A DNA stretch of 64,000 nucleotides from Atrichornis clamosus (taxonomy: Eukaryota > Chordata > Aves > Passeriformes > Menuridae). Positions 1 through 12,206 of the stretch are shown here, one piece after another (positions within the stretch are counted from its first letter, which is position 1; each line of letters begins with the position of its first letter). Where the stretch lies: positions 41,774 to 105,773 of the forward strand of contig WBMZ01011900.1 of NCBI GenBank assembly GCA_013400975.1, given 5' to 3'. Made by a program: the position numbers and the translations under genes. Below the pieces are notes generated by a model. That model was not told the origin of the DNA, searched no databases, and saw nothing but the letters and a program-made list of their open reading frames with translations.

Positions 1-164
1 CTTCCAAGGAACTGTTTAGTACACTTATATATGCAGAACTTGCTTTATGCAATTTTTATCATTTTCCAAATAGTACTTCCACTTCATCACCTCAGTCTTT
101 CTCAGAGGCACACTCTGTATATCATTAGGCAGCAGGATACCTACAGATAGGAATTACAGCACCT

Positions 165-214
165 CTTTCCTTTTTTTGGTTTTTTTTCCCCTTTTTGAAT
201 TTATTTTTTATTTT
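165..214. repeat. T-rich low-complexity patch
   Basis: Runs of seven to eight T broken by GG, CCCC and A residues. It could be the remains of an antisense poly(A) tail, but no retrotransposon body is recognisable next to it. Confidence 0.7.
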
Positions 215-1392
215 GCAACCTTACCAGTTAGTTTATACGTCATATTATCACTTAAGTCCACACTGTCTTGCAACTGACCATTTGCACTTATGATAAAATG
301 TCATTGGCACAATAGTCCTTATCTGACTTCTGAACTAAAGTAATTAAAAAGTCTCAATTTTCTTTTTTATTTTGTCATCTGACATTCCTTTGACCCTGCA
401 AGTGAGGAGGAACACATCTTGAGGTTGTTTGCTTAGATGGAGCAATATCTAAGCAAGTGAGACTACTAGAAGTGATGCTTGTCTATGGTGCTTAGGAGCA
501 ATCGCAGCACTCCCGAGGTTGATTTTTCCAACATCCAGTGAAAGAGTTTTGTCTGAAAGTCTCTTAAACTCCAGTCCACCTTTGACATGGCAGACTTCTC
601 TCACAAAGAAAAGGGAGCGTCCCACGTGCAGGCAGCAGACGCTTCTTAGGGAGCGTGGTATTGTGAGTGCTGCTAGGCACGTGAGTGGACTGCTGTTGGC
701 CTCCTGTAGACTAATCTTGGTTATTGCCACCTGAGACAGACCTAGTCACCACAAGGTTCTTCCCAAAAGCTGCACACCAGTTCTCCAGTGATGGACCTGA
801 GGAAGAAAAACAAACTGACTCTAAATTGCACTTCCATTTGCCTGCAGTACTGCTTCAGAAACCACAGCTGCACAGCAGATTAATTATTTTTCACTTAGCA
901 GAAAGGAGTTTTATTTCTATGGTCAATAAACTTTAAAGTCTATCTTTTTACTCTGAGGAGTTTTACTGAGCTCTCAAGCATGTATTTTCTTCTGAAAGTT
1001 TACATTCCCCTAGATGCACAGTATATATGCAAAACTTAGGTGACAAAGAATTTTACTTTGAAGAACTATTTTGATAAATAGCCCCTCAGCAAGGACAGGG
1101 GAGAAAGAAAATAATTTTCTTAATAATGATAGAAGCACAGTAAAATTAGCACGGTGCAATTTGGTTCATTTCCCTGCTCAAGACACAGACACAAAAATGA
1201 GGGTTTATTCACTTTCAGTATGATTTATTGCCTTATGTTGCATTATGTTACAAAATGTCACATGAGCTATGCTCCAGCGCACAAGACAAAATTTGATTTG
1301 ACACCTGTGCAATGAATGTGAAAGACAAGTCTTCCTAAGTCAGAAGTGTATTTTAAAAGAACATTTCCATCACAATGAATGACAAGACTGAG

Positions 1393-1469
1393 CTTCCTCT
1401 CTCCTTCTTGCCTCTCTCCCTCTGCTTCTCTTTCTTCCTCCCTCCCTCTCCCTTCCTCTATCCCTCTTC
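1393..1469. repeat. Polypyrimidine (CT-rich) tract
   Basis: About 77 bases that are all C or T except for three purines (G at 1410, G at 1424, A at 1460). Such homopurine-homopyrimidine tracts can form triplex (H-DNA) structures and often expand or shrink. The tract also removes stop codons from the minus strand, which explains the spurious open frame across it. Confidence 0.85.
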
Positions 1470-4110
1470 AACAAGCTTGTTTCCCAAAGTATAAATAACC
1501 TTTCCATCTGTTGCAGCATGAGTCCAAATTGACTGAGGAGTATCCCTGTAGGCAAACAAGTGTTGCCATTTTATACTCTCAGGCCCATAAAGCTGACCAA
1601 AGGCCAATATGACACTGTTCTTCGGAGTGGGTAGAAGGAGGCTGACATTTCAGATTGATTTTTTGTATAGACAGCCATATTACAGAACTCATCACAAACT
1701 ATTGCTGTACTTGTATGTGTTTGTAGCACAAACTAATGCTATCTTATCAGTCACACTTATACCCAATATTCTTTTCAGAACTGAGAGATATCAGAAGCTG
1801 AATTACTTTAAGAGATATTAAAGGCAGAATAGACCATTGGACTATCAAAACTATGATCTTTGCATCGCTGTCTTCTTAGTTAAGACTAAATACATTAGGC
1901 AGGGCACATATTTTGATCTGTGGAATATTAAACAATGTATCTCAATTACACATCATTTACCTAGTTCACATGAAAACGCAGTCAAAAATGGGGTTGGGGA
2001 TCCTGGCAGAAAAATCAGAAAACAAAAAGCCCAAAAGTGATGTTATCAATCCTGACCGCCACAAAATCTATACCTTGACTATATACAGGTATACCTATAC
2101 CTTACAGTACTTCCTGCTGGAGGTACCCTGGCTTAACAGTATCTGTTCCCATCAGAGCACTGCTGCTTCTCCGCAGTGTCCAGCATGAGTGGTCTCAAAG
2201 GCCACTCTGTCACCTCAGAGACATCCAGAAGACATTCAGTAAAGGTAATAGCTGAACCAGGAAAAAGCGTCTTCCTGCCCCAACAAATAGATAGTCAAAG
2301 CCCTGGAACAAAAGACTAGGACTCAGAGGAAGGAATAAACAGAGAAATTTAGTTCAGAGCCCTCACCTATAACTTTCACTTTTTCAACTTGCTTAAAAAA
2401 AGATCTGATTGGTCATTAAAATACATCAAACCACAAAATTCTGTACAACTGCTGATGCGTGAGAAAGTTTTTTTGAAAAGTGAGTTTAAAATTATGTTTT
2501 ACATTATCATCAATCATCGTAGCAAAGGGCAGGGGATCAGATTTTCTGCTACATGAGTAAATTTCCATAGTGGTTTTGCAATGCAGCATTGTGTATATAA
2601 ATCGTGAGGTAAACATATATAAGTTCCATGCGTGGTATGTACTGTACCTAGATATTCAGTCTCTTTCTGCACCAATAAAACTTCTATCTCTCAAAGTTTT
2701 ACCAAGTGAAAAAAAGAAATATACATGAGTCTTACAGTTTACTAGATCTCTACTATAAACAAATGCCTTCAATATATCAGTGGATGTTTTTGAATTTTTT
2801 TTGAGGATTAGTTAATATATATAGGCACAGTATATAATGGAAATTCCATTGTTAGATCACTCTAATGCATTTGTAATTTTATTTAGTTATTGCCTTGTAA
2901 AGTATGCAGTAGAATGTCTCTAATTGATAGTTGTTTACCCAAAACTGCCTTTAAGAACAATTACACACTCTTAAGCAAAATGAGGACTTGAGCATTACAT
3001 ATATTTGGGATAAAAGGCACCAGTCAGGACTGTAACACATTTATTTCCCACCACACCTAAGCCAACAAAGGTAATGCTGTGTGTTCCACTTTCTCACAAA
3101 GCCACCCAAACTCAGCCATAGTTCCTGTTGTGTGCGACAGATACAACCACCCATTTCCTAATGTTATATTTCTAATTTTTCCTTCTGATCATCCCTACAA
3201 CTGACGTACAAATAATACAGAGAGCCAAATTCTTCAGGGAACAGTGCCCATAACCTTCGGTTCGTGCAAAGTGGAACTCAAGGAACAAAGGTTCTCTTTC
3301 ACCTGTTGTCCACCACTGATGGAGCCACTGTGGGGCTGGAGTGGTCACTACTCAGGCAGAAACCCCAGACCTCTGCTTTCCCCACAGGGAAAGCACCAGC
3401 AACATCTGTGCTCTCAGCCCGATGTACGGTAATCAGTTGTACATGGTGGTGTACTGACACTGGATTTCCAACATCTGGCTTTATTCCAGATAAAGCAAAC
3501 TCATACACTGCATGCCCTGGAATTTGAAATACGTGAAAAAATTTGAAAGGTTTTCTGTGTCTTCTGCTGCTTCTCTGCTTTGACAAATGTCTGGCTCTTG
3601 TACCCTGCAACACACCATCTAGCATGTGATGATATTTTCAAGGTCACTCTTTATAAAGACCAGAAGGAGCAGCTGCATTTGAGATAATTCTTTTCTTTGC
3701 AGGAGTGAGGTTTCTGTAAAAAATAAAAAATTTGAAGTTTGGTGTAGATGTGAATTTAGTCAGGGCTGCAGTACACAGTCTGTCAAATTACTGTCTCAAC
3801 CCAAGCTTTTCATGGAACTATAACATTTCCATGCCCTCTGTGAGTTTAAAAGAGGAGCATAATTGCTGTTTCAAGTGTCTTTTGACCAGACAAAGCATGT
3901 GTTCATTCTTTCACTGACAGCTTAAGCCAAAATGATCCAGATCCACTCGTGTACCTACTTCCAGCAGCTGCTTGTGACTAATGTGCTCCAGCAATGTCAG
4001 ACACTCTAGAGAAGGAAATGTCAATCTTCTTCAACACAGCCAGAGTTCAGCCATGTGCAGCCATGGCAGAGCCAGAGGTAACTCCAGAGTTTTTAAGACG
4101 CTTTTGCCTT

Positions 4111-4208
4111 CTTTGTAGATGTGGTGCTGGTGGACCTGACACCAGGTTAGGTTAATGGTTGGACTTCATGTTCTTAGAGGTCCTTTCCAACCTTAATGAT
4201 TCTATGAT
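4111..4208 (+). mobile_element. CR1 LINE 3'-end fragment
   Basis: This is the last ~100 bp of a CR1 non-LTR retrotransposon on the plus strand. It has the family's 3' UTR wording: a TTTGTAGATGTGG block, then GGTTAATGGTTGGACTTCATG, then AGAGGTCCTTTCCAACC, and the terminal AATGATTCTATGAT repeat. CR1 copies are typically heavily 5'-truncated and end in a short octamer-like repeat instead of poly(A), as here. Compared with the consensus as I recall it, a short internal segment after the TGTAGATGTGG block is missing. No coding sequence remains. It is a fossil with no expected activity. Confidence 0.88.
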
Positions 4209-4618
4209 TTTTGACACCAAGGCTGACAGGAACCAACACAATCCACAGAAGGATTTTGAATAGCTTCAGAGTTAGTTAAAAATGTTTTGAAGAGCATGAG
4301 CCTCACATGAGTGCAAAGCTTTTATGGCAAGACAGGCCATTTCAGCAGATTTCTCCAGAAATAGATGCTGTTGGGCAAATATTTCTTGGAAGGACCTAAA
4401 CCTCTCTCTACTGCAGCATTTAGCAAGCTTGCATTAAAAAGGACTGTCTTTAAGGAATCCATAATGTCCTTTCTCTCTTCAAAACCTCAGGCACAATCCA
4501 CTACCCAGCCTGGTTTGTGAATAAGGAACAAATATGTTGTTTATTTTATTTTACAGTAAATATTTGTACAGTACTCCACGTGGGTATCTGCATTTTTTTT
4601 CTTCTTGATTTTTCTGGG

Positions 4619-4642
4619 AAAAAAAAAAAAAAAGAAAAAAAA
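4619..4642. repeat. A-rich homopolymer run
   Basis: Fifteen A, one G, then eight A. No LINE or processed-gene body is recognisable upstream, so I annotate it only as a simple repeat. Confidence 0.85.
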
Positions 4643-5551
4643 CCTCCCTGCTTCAATGTAATGGGAAAAGATCTGAAAATTTAAACCTGCTGTAGGAAGC
4701 AGGCACTGTGGGAACTGTAATGGGAAAAGGGCAGGTATGGTTTATCAGTAGAATATGTAGCATATATTGAACATCCAGCTTCCCAAGTGGTTAACAGTGC
4801 TCAATGAAAATGTTTCTCTTTAAAGAATCAGATATTCCTTTTTTTTTTTCAATAGCTGCAGTATGGTAAAACTGGTGCCATAAAGTCATTGCAAGAGACA
4901 GCAAACAACTTTGTTATCATAATAGGCTTTTTTTCCCTCCTTCTTTTTTTAACAATGGCTCTAGCAGGTGGCGTGTGGCTGAGACCGGGTCTATCACCAT
5001 CTCCAGGGTGCAAAGACGTCCCTCAAGGTTTCTGTGGGAGGAATTTGTTGGTGGGATTTGGATTGTAAAGGCACGTGAGCATCTGCTGCCTGCTCAGTCT
5101 CATTACCATTGACACAATTAGCTCCTGCAGCTCATGGCCGGGCAGCCCAAGCAAGGACTCAATTTTCTTGCCTCTCTGACAATGCTCATTATCATTCATC
5201 TGAACCTATGGGTTCCTCTGCCTCTGAGTCTGGCAGGGGGGTGTGAAAACAGATCACACAGAGGAACACTCAGGGAAGGAACAGCAAATTGTGATAATAG
5301 CTACGAACGGCCTAAAATCAAACGCCTTGCGTACAACACTGATGATAAACTTTCAGTATTCGTAGTAGTTGCTCTTTTCCCTTCTGTGAAAGTTGCTTCA
5401 TTCCAGAAAACCACATTCTATGGGTTTATGCTACAGTATACTTTCTGTAAGTAGCTTATAACCTTTTTCTGTGATTCTGGAGATACTGTGTGTAATTTCA
5501 CTATTGCCCTTCTATAATCCCAATCACTTGCTAAATTCTGACAAACTTTTC

Positions 5552-5568
5552 TTTTTTTTTTTTTTTTT
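5552..5568. repeat. Poly-T run (T17)
   Basis: Seventeen uninterrupted T residues. It could be the antisense poly(A) of an unrecognised retrocopy, but there is no supporting body and no flanking duplication that I can see. Confidence 0.85.
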
Positions 5569-7344
5569 GATAATATGCAGAAAAAGTCCATTTCCCGCCT
5601 TTGAGTTAATTTGGAAACCAGACTAAAAGTAAAATTTTTTCTCCTTATGGAATTTTGGAAAGTAGAAGTTAATTCACATCTTCCTCTGTCAGCCACAGTC
5701 TAAACAAAATTTTAACCCATATCTGCAGATAAAAACTTCACGTTCCTCTAAGTGTCCTCACACCACATAAAACTGCAATTATTTTACATTTCCTTGCAAC
5801 AGATACTGCATAATTCCTCCTTGCTGGCCTTATGTCCTTTCATTGCTACAAAGAACCCTTAGCCCATAAATGAAAGATTAGAAAAGTCACACATTTTTCA
5901 AATAAATCACTTGGCTAAAAGCAGTGAGGAGGGGAAGGAGAAAGAGGAAGAGAATTTAACCCAATCTACCTCCTGGATATACGTCAAGGATCTCTGTCTA
6001 TGAACAAAGAAAACAGAAGGGCTTCAAGGCCTGAATCTGTGATAATCTTGCAGTTTTTGAATGTTGCATAGCTAGTGATTTGTGATCTTACTGGAGAGTA
6101 ATACATTAAAGCAGAAATACTTTTTACCACAACACTTCTTTCCTGAGACTCAGCCTTTACTAGTCTTGTAACACAGGAGAATAGAAAACTTGGCAGAGAG
6201 CTGGAGAGGAGAAAGGGGCATGGCATTTGCTTTCAGATGTTTTTAAAACTCAATGAAGTGTTATTGTTTCCATAAATCATTACTAAGGGTTTATTTTCCT
6301 CCCCCCTTGCTGTCTTGTTAGAGAAAACATAAGCTGGGCATCGGTATCACTCATGGCTAAAAAGAAATAAATGGAGCCATTTTAATGAGTTTTCCAAAAT
6401 GATGACTGTCACAGTTTTAATCCCAAGTTCCAGGCAGTACAGAAATTGTGCAAGCCTGGAGCACTGAGGAGAGGAGGGACAAGGCCATCTTTCCCACTGA
6501 TGAAATCCAGAGCCTATGCTGGTTTGCAGAACTGCTCCAATTCCCCTGGCTTTGTCATGGAAATGTGAACCCTGAAAGAAGAGTCTATTATGTCAAATTA
6601 CAAATTATTTTATAGGGTTTTAAGTAATTGTTTGCTGACTGTTGTCATGCACATGTGGTTTGTTGGAAGCTGATGTAATCATTTTGGCAAATTTCCACCA
6701 GCAAGATTCAGCTGGGGTGAATTTTGAAATCAGCTGCTGTGGGGGTTCACATCATGCAACTACTGGGTGAAAGACACCCTTCAAAGTTAATTTACACAGA
6801 CCCACTTTAGAAGTAGTGCATTATGTCTCAACTGTATGAAATATATTGTGCACATATTAGCATTCACAAAATTCATTAGAAACCCGTAAGTTCAAATGAA
6901 AGAGGTCTGTTGCTTTCATCCTATAAAATTTAACATCTTCATGGCCAGCAAAAAGATATAAATTGTATAGAAAACATAGCAAAAATATGGGCTGTGTTTT
7001 TCTGGCACCATTTGAATAAAGTTTTCCTTCATCAGATATCAATTAAAATAAATATGCAAGACTCTTCCAAAATAACCTTAACTTACTGGAATGCATTCTC
7101 TCACCAGGCTGTATAAATATGGGTACATCCAAATTTTTTTTCCCTATTTCTGTGGTCCAAAACATCTATGTCAGATCCTGGAACACTTCAGTATGATGTA
7201 ATGAGGCAGCTGGCATTTCTTTTTCATAAATTCATTACACCAATAAATAGTAATACTATAGTGACTAGAACTTAAAGCATAAACTGAAATATTTGCTTTC
7301 CAAATATAGCTGTGTGGACTTTTCCTTGAAATAAATTGTCAGTG

Positions 7345-7403
7345 TTATACATATACATACAGACACACATATATATGTATTTATATGTATTTATGTATAT
7401 ATA
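7345..7403. repeat. TA/CATA-rich simple repeat
   Basis: Imperfect alternation of ATACATAC, CACACATATATATG and TTATATGTATTTATG blocks. It is a degenerate purine-pyrimidine alternating microsatellite. Confidence 0.7.
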
Positions 7404-9867
7404 AAATTTTTAGAGAAATACATGCAGTAAGAAGAACTTTGATATGTACCTTGATAACCTGCCTTTCAAGGATTTATAATTGTAGTTCATGGGTGCTTTT
7501 TCTTAGGACATTCATGCTATTAACATATTGGTCTCTTGTTTTATACTTTTATAGACTTCTACCACAAAAAGAAGCTATAAAGGAAATGCAGAATAACTCT
7601 ACCACACACAGTATGACATATGGATAATTTTCATTAAAGAAGTTCAACAAGTAGATAAAAGGGAAAATTGATAAAATAAATCATAGAGTCTAGGTGGATT
7701 TGCTGTATAACTGTCAGGATTAAGTGTTACACAAGTTAAGATCCACTACAATGTTTAGTATTATTGCTAGGAGCTGTTTTCCTAGCCCTTGTGTTGTTTA
7801 AATACTGATTTTTAAATATATTTGTATGTCTTCTATAACATAGTTCAGATACAATTTTTCTAAGTACTCTAATAAAGAAATTGTTCAATAGTTAACAATA
7901 AAAATCCCTCATAATTTGTCACTTGAATTTTAAAAACTATAAACCCAGGTGATAAATGTACAAGCATATATTAAGAAAACCTCAGTGTTTTGACCAGTTT
8001 GATGGGTTTTGTTGTTAACTTTGGTTTATGATCATTTCAGACAAAACACTTGCACTGGTTTTAAACCAGTTAAGTAATATGCAACCTGCCATATGTGCTA
8101 TATAAGACATCAGCATGTATTTCCCCAGGCCTGTTTGAAAAGCAAACCAGGGTGCTTTCTTTTTCAGCTGTGCAAAAATTTTTCTTAAATAATTATTATT
8201 TTTCATTAGGGATCACATCAGCTCATTTAGGGATGTCAAAGAACCTTTTCCTAAGCTGGCTTTAACACCAGCTTTTGTTTACAACTAATGAAGATAAACT
8301 CCAAAGTCTTTGTTGGTCTGAGCATGAGAAGGATGAAGTCTGTTGACTCAGATATCTACATGTGCTGATGAATTATAATTTCAGCCAAAGCACATATCAC
8401 TGAATCCTCATCAAGTTTAAAGGTAACCCATGCCTCATATCTGCAGCCAATAATATTTTTAGAATTTAACTTTGGAAGTTATAGTTTATACATCCTCTTA
8501 ACTAAGTTCTGTTCTGAATATCCACCCAGGTCAAACAGCATTCAAGCACAAAACTAGCTGATCTGGTAGTAATCCAGCATGGTTATGATCCCTAATTAGT
8601 ACTTGGAGAAGACATTATTCTCACAGGTACTCCTCAAGCTTCATTGCTGTTCATTAATGACTCATGGCTCAGGATGATTTGAGTTGCTTCTGCCATTAGG
8701 GACCTCATTGGAGTCTCTCTGACTTTGGTCTGACTTTGGGCCATCTCTCACCTTTCAGATAACTGGAATAAAATGAAAAACTTGGAGTCTGCAGAAGGAA
8801 CTGCTGTGTTTCTTGTTTCCCTGGTTTGTGTATATTAGCTGACCTGAATGTCTCTAAAATCCACCTCCCAAAATATCTGCTATTGGGTGAAATTGTGCAG
8901 TCACCAGGGAGCAGACCATATCTCTCCTTTTGACAGGACTAAGAGAACGAGATAAAACCTTTTTCACTGTATGAGTACAGATGTGGGCCATGATCATATC
9001 TCTTTTGCCATAAACAAGTGTAACTGAACAGGTCTCCCTTTTTTGCAAATTAATTTGTTTCCTTAGAAGACAGAAGAGGTGTTGGCACTGTAACAGCAAT
9101 AACACACCTGAAAGAATACATCTTTCTATAGAAATAAAAAAGGAAAGAAACCCTGAACCTATGTAAGCCCTACCATGGAAATAAGACAAAAATATCTGAC
9201 CTCTATTCTCCACTAGTCTTCTAGTCTTCTGATTCACACATTAATGAATTGAGAAGAACACTTCAGAGTTATTTCCCTTCAAAAATTACTAGCCCTGATC
9301 TCTCTTGATGGGTTTAATTTCTGGTGTCCCAAAAACACAACAGCAAAAGGGTTACTTCTTTTTTTAATAGATATTTGACAATGGAAGAATTGTGAAATCA
9401 ATTTTATGGAAATGAGAGCCCTGGAAGTTATTTGGTTTGTCATTGTATGTATACACAAATAGTGAGAGAGGGAGGAGAGAGAAAGAGAGCTCCTCTGATA
9501 TCTCATCATTAGTATTTTGTAGGGCAACTAGCCTACTGTAAAATCAATTTGCAAAATTGAATAATTTTATCATTTACGGATTTTATCATGTGTGCTTTTT
9601 CCTAACATCGTAAACCCATGAAAGCCTGGTGTACTCTGAATCAAATGCCCATACTGCATTTTTAAAGCAAGAATCATGACTACCCAAAGAGGAAAAAAAA
9701 AAATCAGTCTTGAACTAAAGACATTACATAAAAGTAAATTTATGTATGAGTCAAATAAAGCCAGCCTGACTTGCTAACAGATAAGTTCTATTATGTTATC
9801 TTTGTCCCATTCTTCCTAACAAAAATTCCCCCAATCAGTTACTTTCTGTTGAAAACTGAAAAAACTG

Positions 9868-10426
9868 AATCACAGAATCACAGAATTAACTAGGCTGGAA
9901 AAGACCTCTGAGATCATCAAGTCCAACCTATGACCTACCACCTCCTCATCAATTAAATCTTGTCACTAAGTGCCACATCCAGTCTGGTTTTAAACACGTC
10001 CAGGGACGGGGACTCTACCATCTCCGTGGGCAGACGATTCCAGTGCCCAATCACTCTTCCAGTGAAGAACTTTTTTCTGATGTCCAACCTAAACTTCCCC
10101 TGGTGCAGCTTAAGACTGTGTCCTCCCCTTCTGTCAGTGGTTGCCTGGGAGAAGAGACCGACCCCCACCTGGCTGCAACCACCTTTCAGGTGTAGAGAGT
10201 GATAAGGTCTCCTCTGAGCCTCTTTTTTCCAGGCTAAACAAGCCCAGCTCCCTCAGCTGTTCTACACAGGACATGTGTTCCAGGCCCTTCACCAGCCTTG
10301 TTGCCCTCCTCTGGACGTGTTCGAGTGTCTCAACGTCCTTCTTAAACTGAGGGGCCCAGAACTGGACACAGCGCTCGAGGTGTGGCCTCACCAGTGACGA
10401 GCACAGGGGAAGAATGACTTCCTGCT
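9868..10426 (-). mobile_element. 5'-truncated CR1 LINE (RT C-terminus and 3' UTR)
   Basis: This is a CR1 non-LTR retrotransposon on the minus strand. The plus strand opens with AATCACAGAATCACAGAAT, the reverse complement of the CR1 terminal repeat. It is followed by the short 3' UTR and then by the antisense of the last part of the reverse-transcriptase ORF, ending near GCACAGGGGAAGAATGACTT where similarity stops. That makes it 5'-truncated at about 560 bp, the normal fate of incomplete target-primed reverse transcription. Several CpG sites survive, so it looks younger than the CR1-like fossils at 20.5 and 51.5 kb. No target duplication is evident. Confidence 0.95.
9953..10391 (-). pseudogene. 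CR1 ORF2 C-terminal remnant, frameshifted
   Basis: Read on the minus strand, this encodes the extreme C-terminus of CR1 reverse transcriptase. One frame gives [18 protein letters not shown], then [16 protein letters not shown] and [11 protein letters not shown] second frame resumes at [12 protein letters not shown] and continues through FRLDIRKKFFTGRVIGHWN and LPTEMVESPSLDVFK to a stop at 9953-9955. The frame breaks just after LEKR, where one base appears to be missing from a GAAAAAAGAGG run relative to the family pattern. The segment lies downstream of the catalytic palm motifs, so it could not have enzymatic activity even if the frame were intact. The adjoining 3' UTR is about 85 bp, as is typical of CR1. 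Confidence 0.93.
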
Positions 10427-11913
10427 TTATAGTTTTCAGTTCTCAAACTCCCAGCTGGTGTATCTACCTTTCTGCTGTGTTATTATGCAAAATTGCCCTC
10501 CCAGTATTTTTACCACTTACTGCAATAGTAAGGGACTGACAAATAACTCCAAGCCTGTAAACATGCAGTTCTAAAGTTATCTCTCAGTCCTAAGTCTGTT
10601 CCTAGATTGGGCCTTGCTTCTGAATGCTGTATGCTATAAATTCAAGCATAGTGCACATATTTTGCAACTGATATGACCTGAGATAGCTCCCAAATTTGAG
10701 TCAATTTTCAACTTTATCAACTTAATATTGAAATGACTGATACACTCAGTTACCATCAAATAATCACAAAAAATTATCCTTAAGATACCTATTTCTATAA
10801 CTGATCAAACTGAGAAAGAAATAAGATTGAATTCATTTGTTTGTTTTACGGTTTGTGCTGATTAAAGAGCCCCTAAGAAGGAATACTTCTTTCACAATTA
10901 ATTAGACTTTTCTTTCCATCCAGTGCGAATTTTGCCATATTCACTTAAGTACAAAAAATTCAGACCGTTCCCTTAACCAATCTCTTTTGCTAAAGTACTT
11001 CAGTGAATGACAGCCTGTTACGTGGCTTATAGGGCTGTTATGGCACACAAGTGCTATGAGCAGTAACAGAGAATACCTACAAAGCTAGGTATGGAATCTG
11101 CCTTGAATGGAAAGCCCATATGAAAAAAATCTATATACCAGTCTTGTCTTTGAGATTTGAGGGAAAAAAATATTTTCTTTTCACATCATTATCACTGTAT
11201 TTGATCTAGATGCCTTATGCTACTTTTTATGAGAGGAATTGCTTTTGCTGGTTTTCATTGTGATGTGTTTTGTGAGGCGTAAAAGTAGTTTATATATGTG
11301 TGTACATACATGCATACAGATATATCTTTCTAAAATTAAATACATTCTTGGATGTACCACAGAACCACTTCCATTCAATAGGGGCTTTCTCCCTTTAAAA
11401 TCTTTGTAGTGGAAAGAGGAGTAGATCCTTTGTTAAAATAGGTAATTTCTGTGGAAGGCTTTACCAAGGCTAAAACTTAGATTTTGGTACCACATTTCAA
11501 GGACGTGAAGAGAGAATGGAGAACTGCAGTACTGTTTTGTCTGCTGTCTTTATAGCTATGTCTACTCTCCCTTTATAGCAAAGGGAGTTTGTCGTGTTCT
11601 GAATTCAGTTCCTTTTTCACGGCCAGTTGACAGGCAAATATAGTCCTCCGAGTAGGAACAAAACAAGACTCAAAAAAAAAGACATAACAAAGGGATTGAG
11701 AAGGGACGTCATGTTATGTCATGTTTCATGACCCTACACATAGGAGCAGGGTGGTTCTGCTGATGCAGAGGCCCATATGCTGTGCATTAGGACATGTGGG
11801 GGTCATTAACACCCATCCAAGTTAAAAAAGTTTTAAGCAGGATTTTGAGCAATGAAAAATTTAGGAAGAGCCCACAAGTCATAAAAAAATTTTGTTGGAA
11901 AGCTTTGTTTTGT

Positions 11914-11967
11914 GGGAAAGGGAAAAGAAAATGGAAAGGGAAAGGAAAGAGAGAAGGGGAAAGGAAG
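11914..11967. repeat. Polypurine (GGGAAA-type) tract
   Basis: Fifty-four bases that are all A or G except for a T at 11932, built from GGGAAA / GGAAAG units. It is a likely triplex-prone or slippage-prone simple repeat. The overlapping plus-strand open frames over it are compositional. Confidence 0.85.
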
Positions 11968-12166
11968 TTTACGTGGTCGAAATGTATTTTGTCAACGGTA
12001 TGGAAATCTTCAAAAGATTGAAGAATCCACATGACTTGGAGGTGCAATCTAATAGAGCACATGAACCATGTCATATTTCTTGTTCAGGGGTCTGCCCATG
12101 GCATGCAAATTATTTGTAGAATATATCAAGTTTCATCTTACATTTGACTGGGGAAACATGTCTCTA

Positions 12167-12206
12167 AGTATATGTGCATGTACGTATACATATGTCTATA
12201 CATATG
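12167..12206. repeat. TATG/CATA-rich simple repeat
   Basis: Imperfect alternation of TATGTG, CATGTACG and TATACATATG units. It is a decayed alternating purine-pyrimidine microsatellite. Confidence 0.65.

Larger units (their letters stand above)
1..4110. other. Gene-free unique sequence
   Basis: I see no exon, RNA gene or recognisable transposon here. Open frames are under 110 codons and resemble nothing I know. The segment holds a T-rich low-complexity patch (165-214), a long polypyrimidine tract (1393-1469), and a stretch at about 3240-3625 that is somewhat GC-richer and open on both strands by composition. The rest looks like ordinary AT-rich vertebrate intergenic or intronic DNA. Confidence 0.6.
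4209..9867. other. Gene-free unique sequence
   Basis: No gene is supported. It contains homopolymer runs at 4619-4642, 4839-4849 and 5552-5568, and a TA/CATA-rich simple repeat at 7345-7403. A GC-richer segment at roughly 4950-5390 looks unlike its surroundings and could be a conserved non-coding element; this is inference only. A short perfect-arm palindrome lies at 8054-8070 (8-bp arms around one base). The remainder shows nothing recognisable. Confidence 0.55.

Noticed and set aside
8854..9237. 127-codon minus-strand open frame
   Set aside because: It opens at GTG, has no recognisable domain, and is mixed in composition like the surrounding non-coding DNA.
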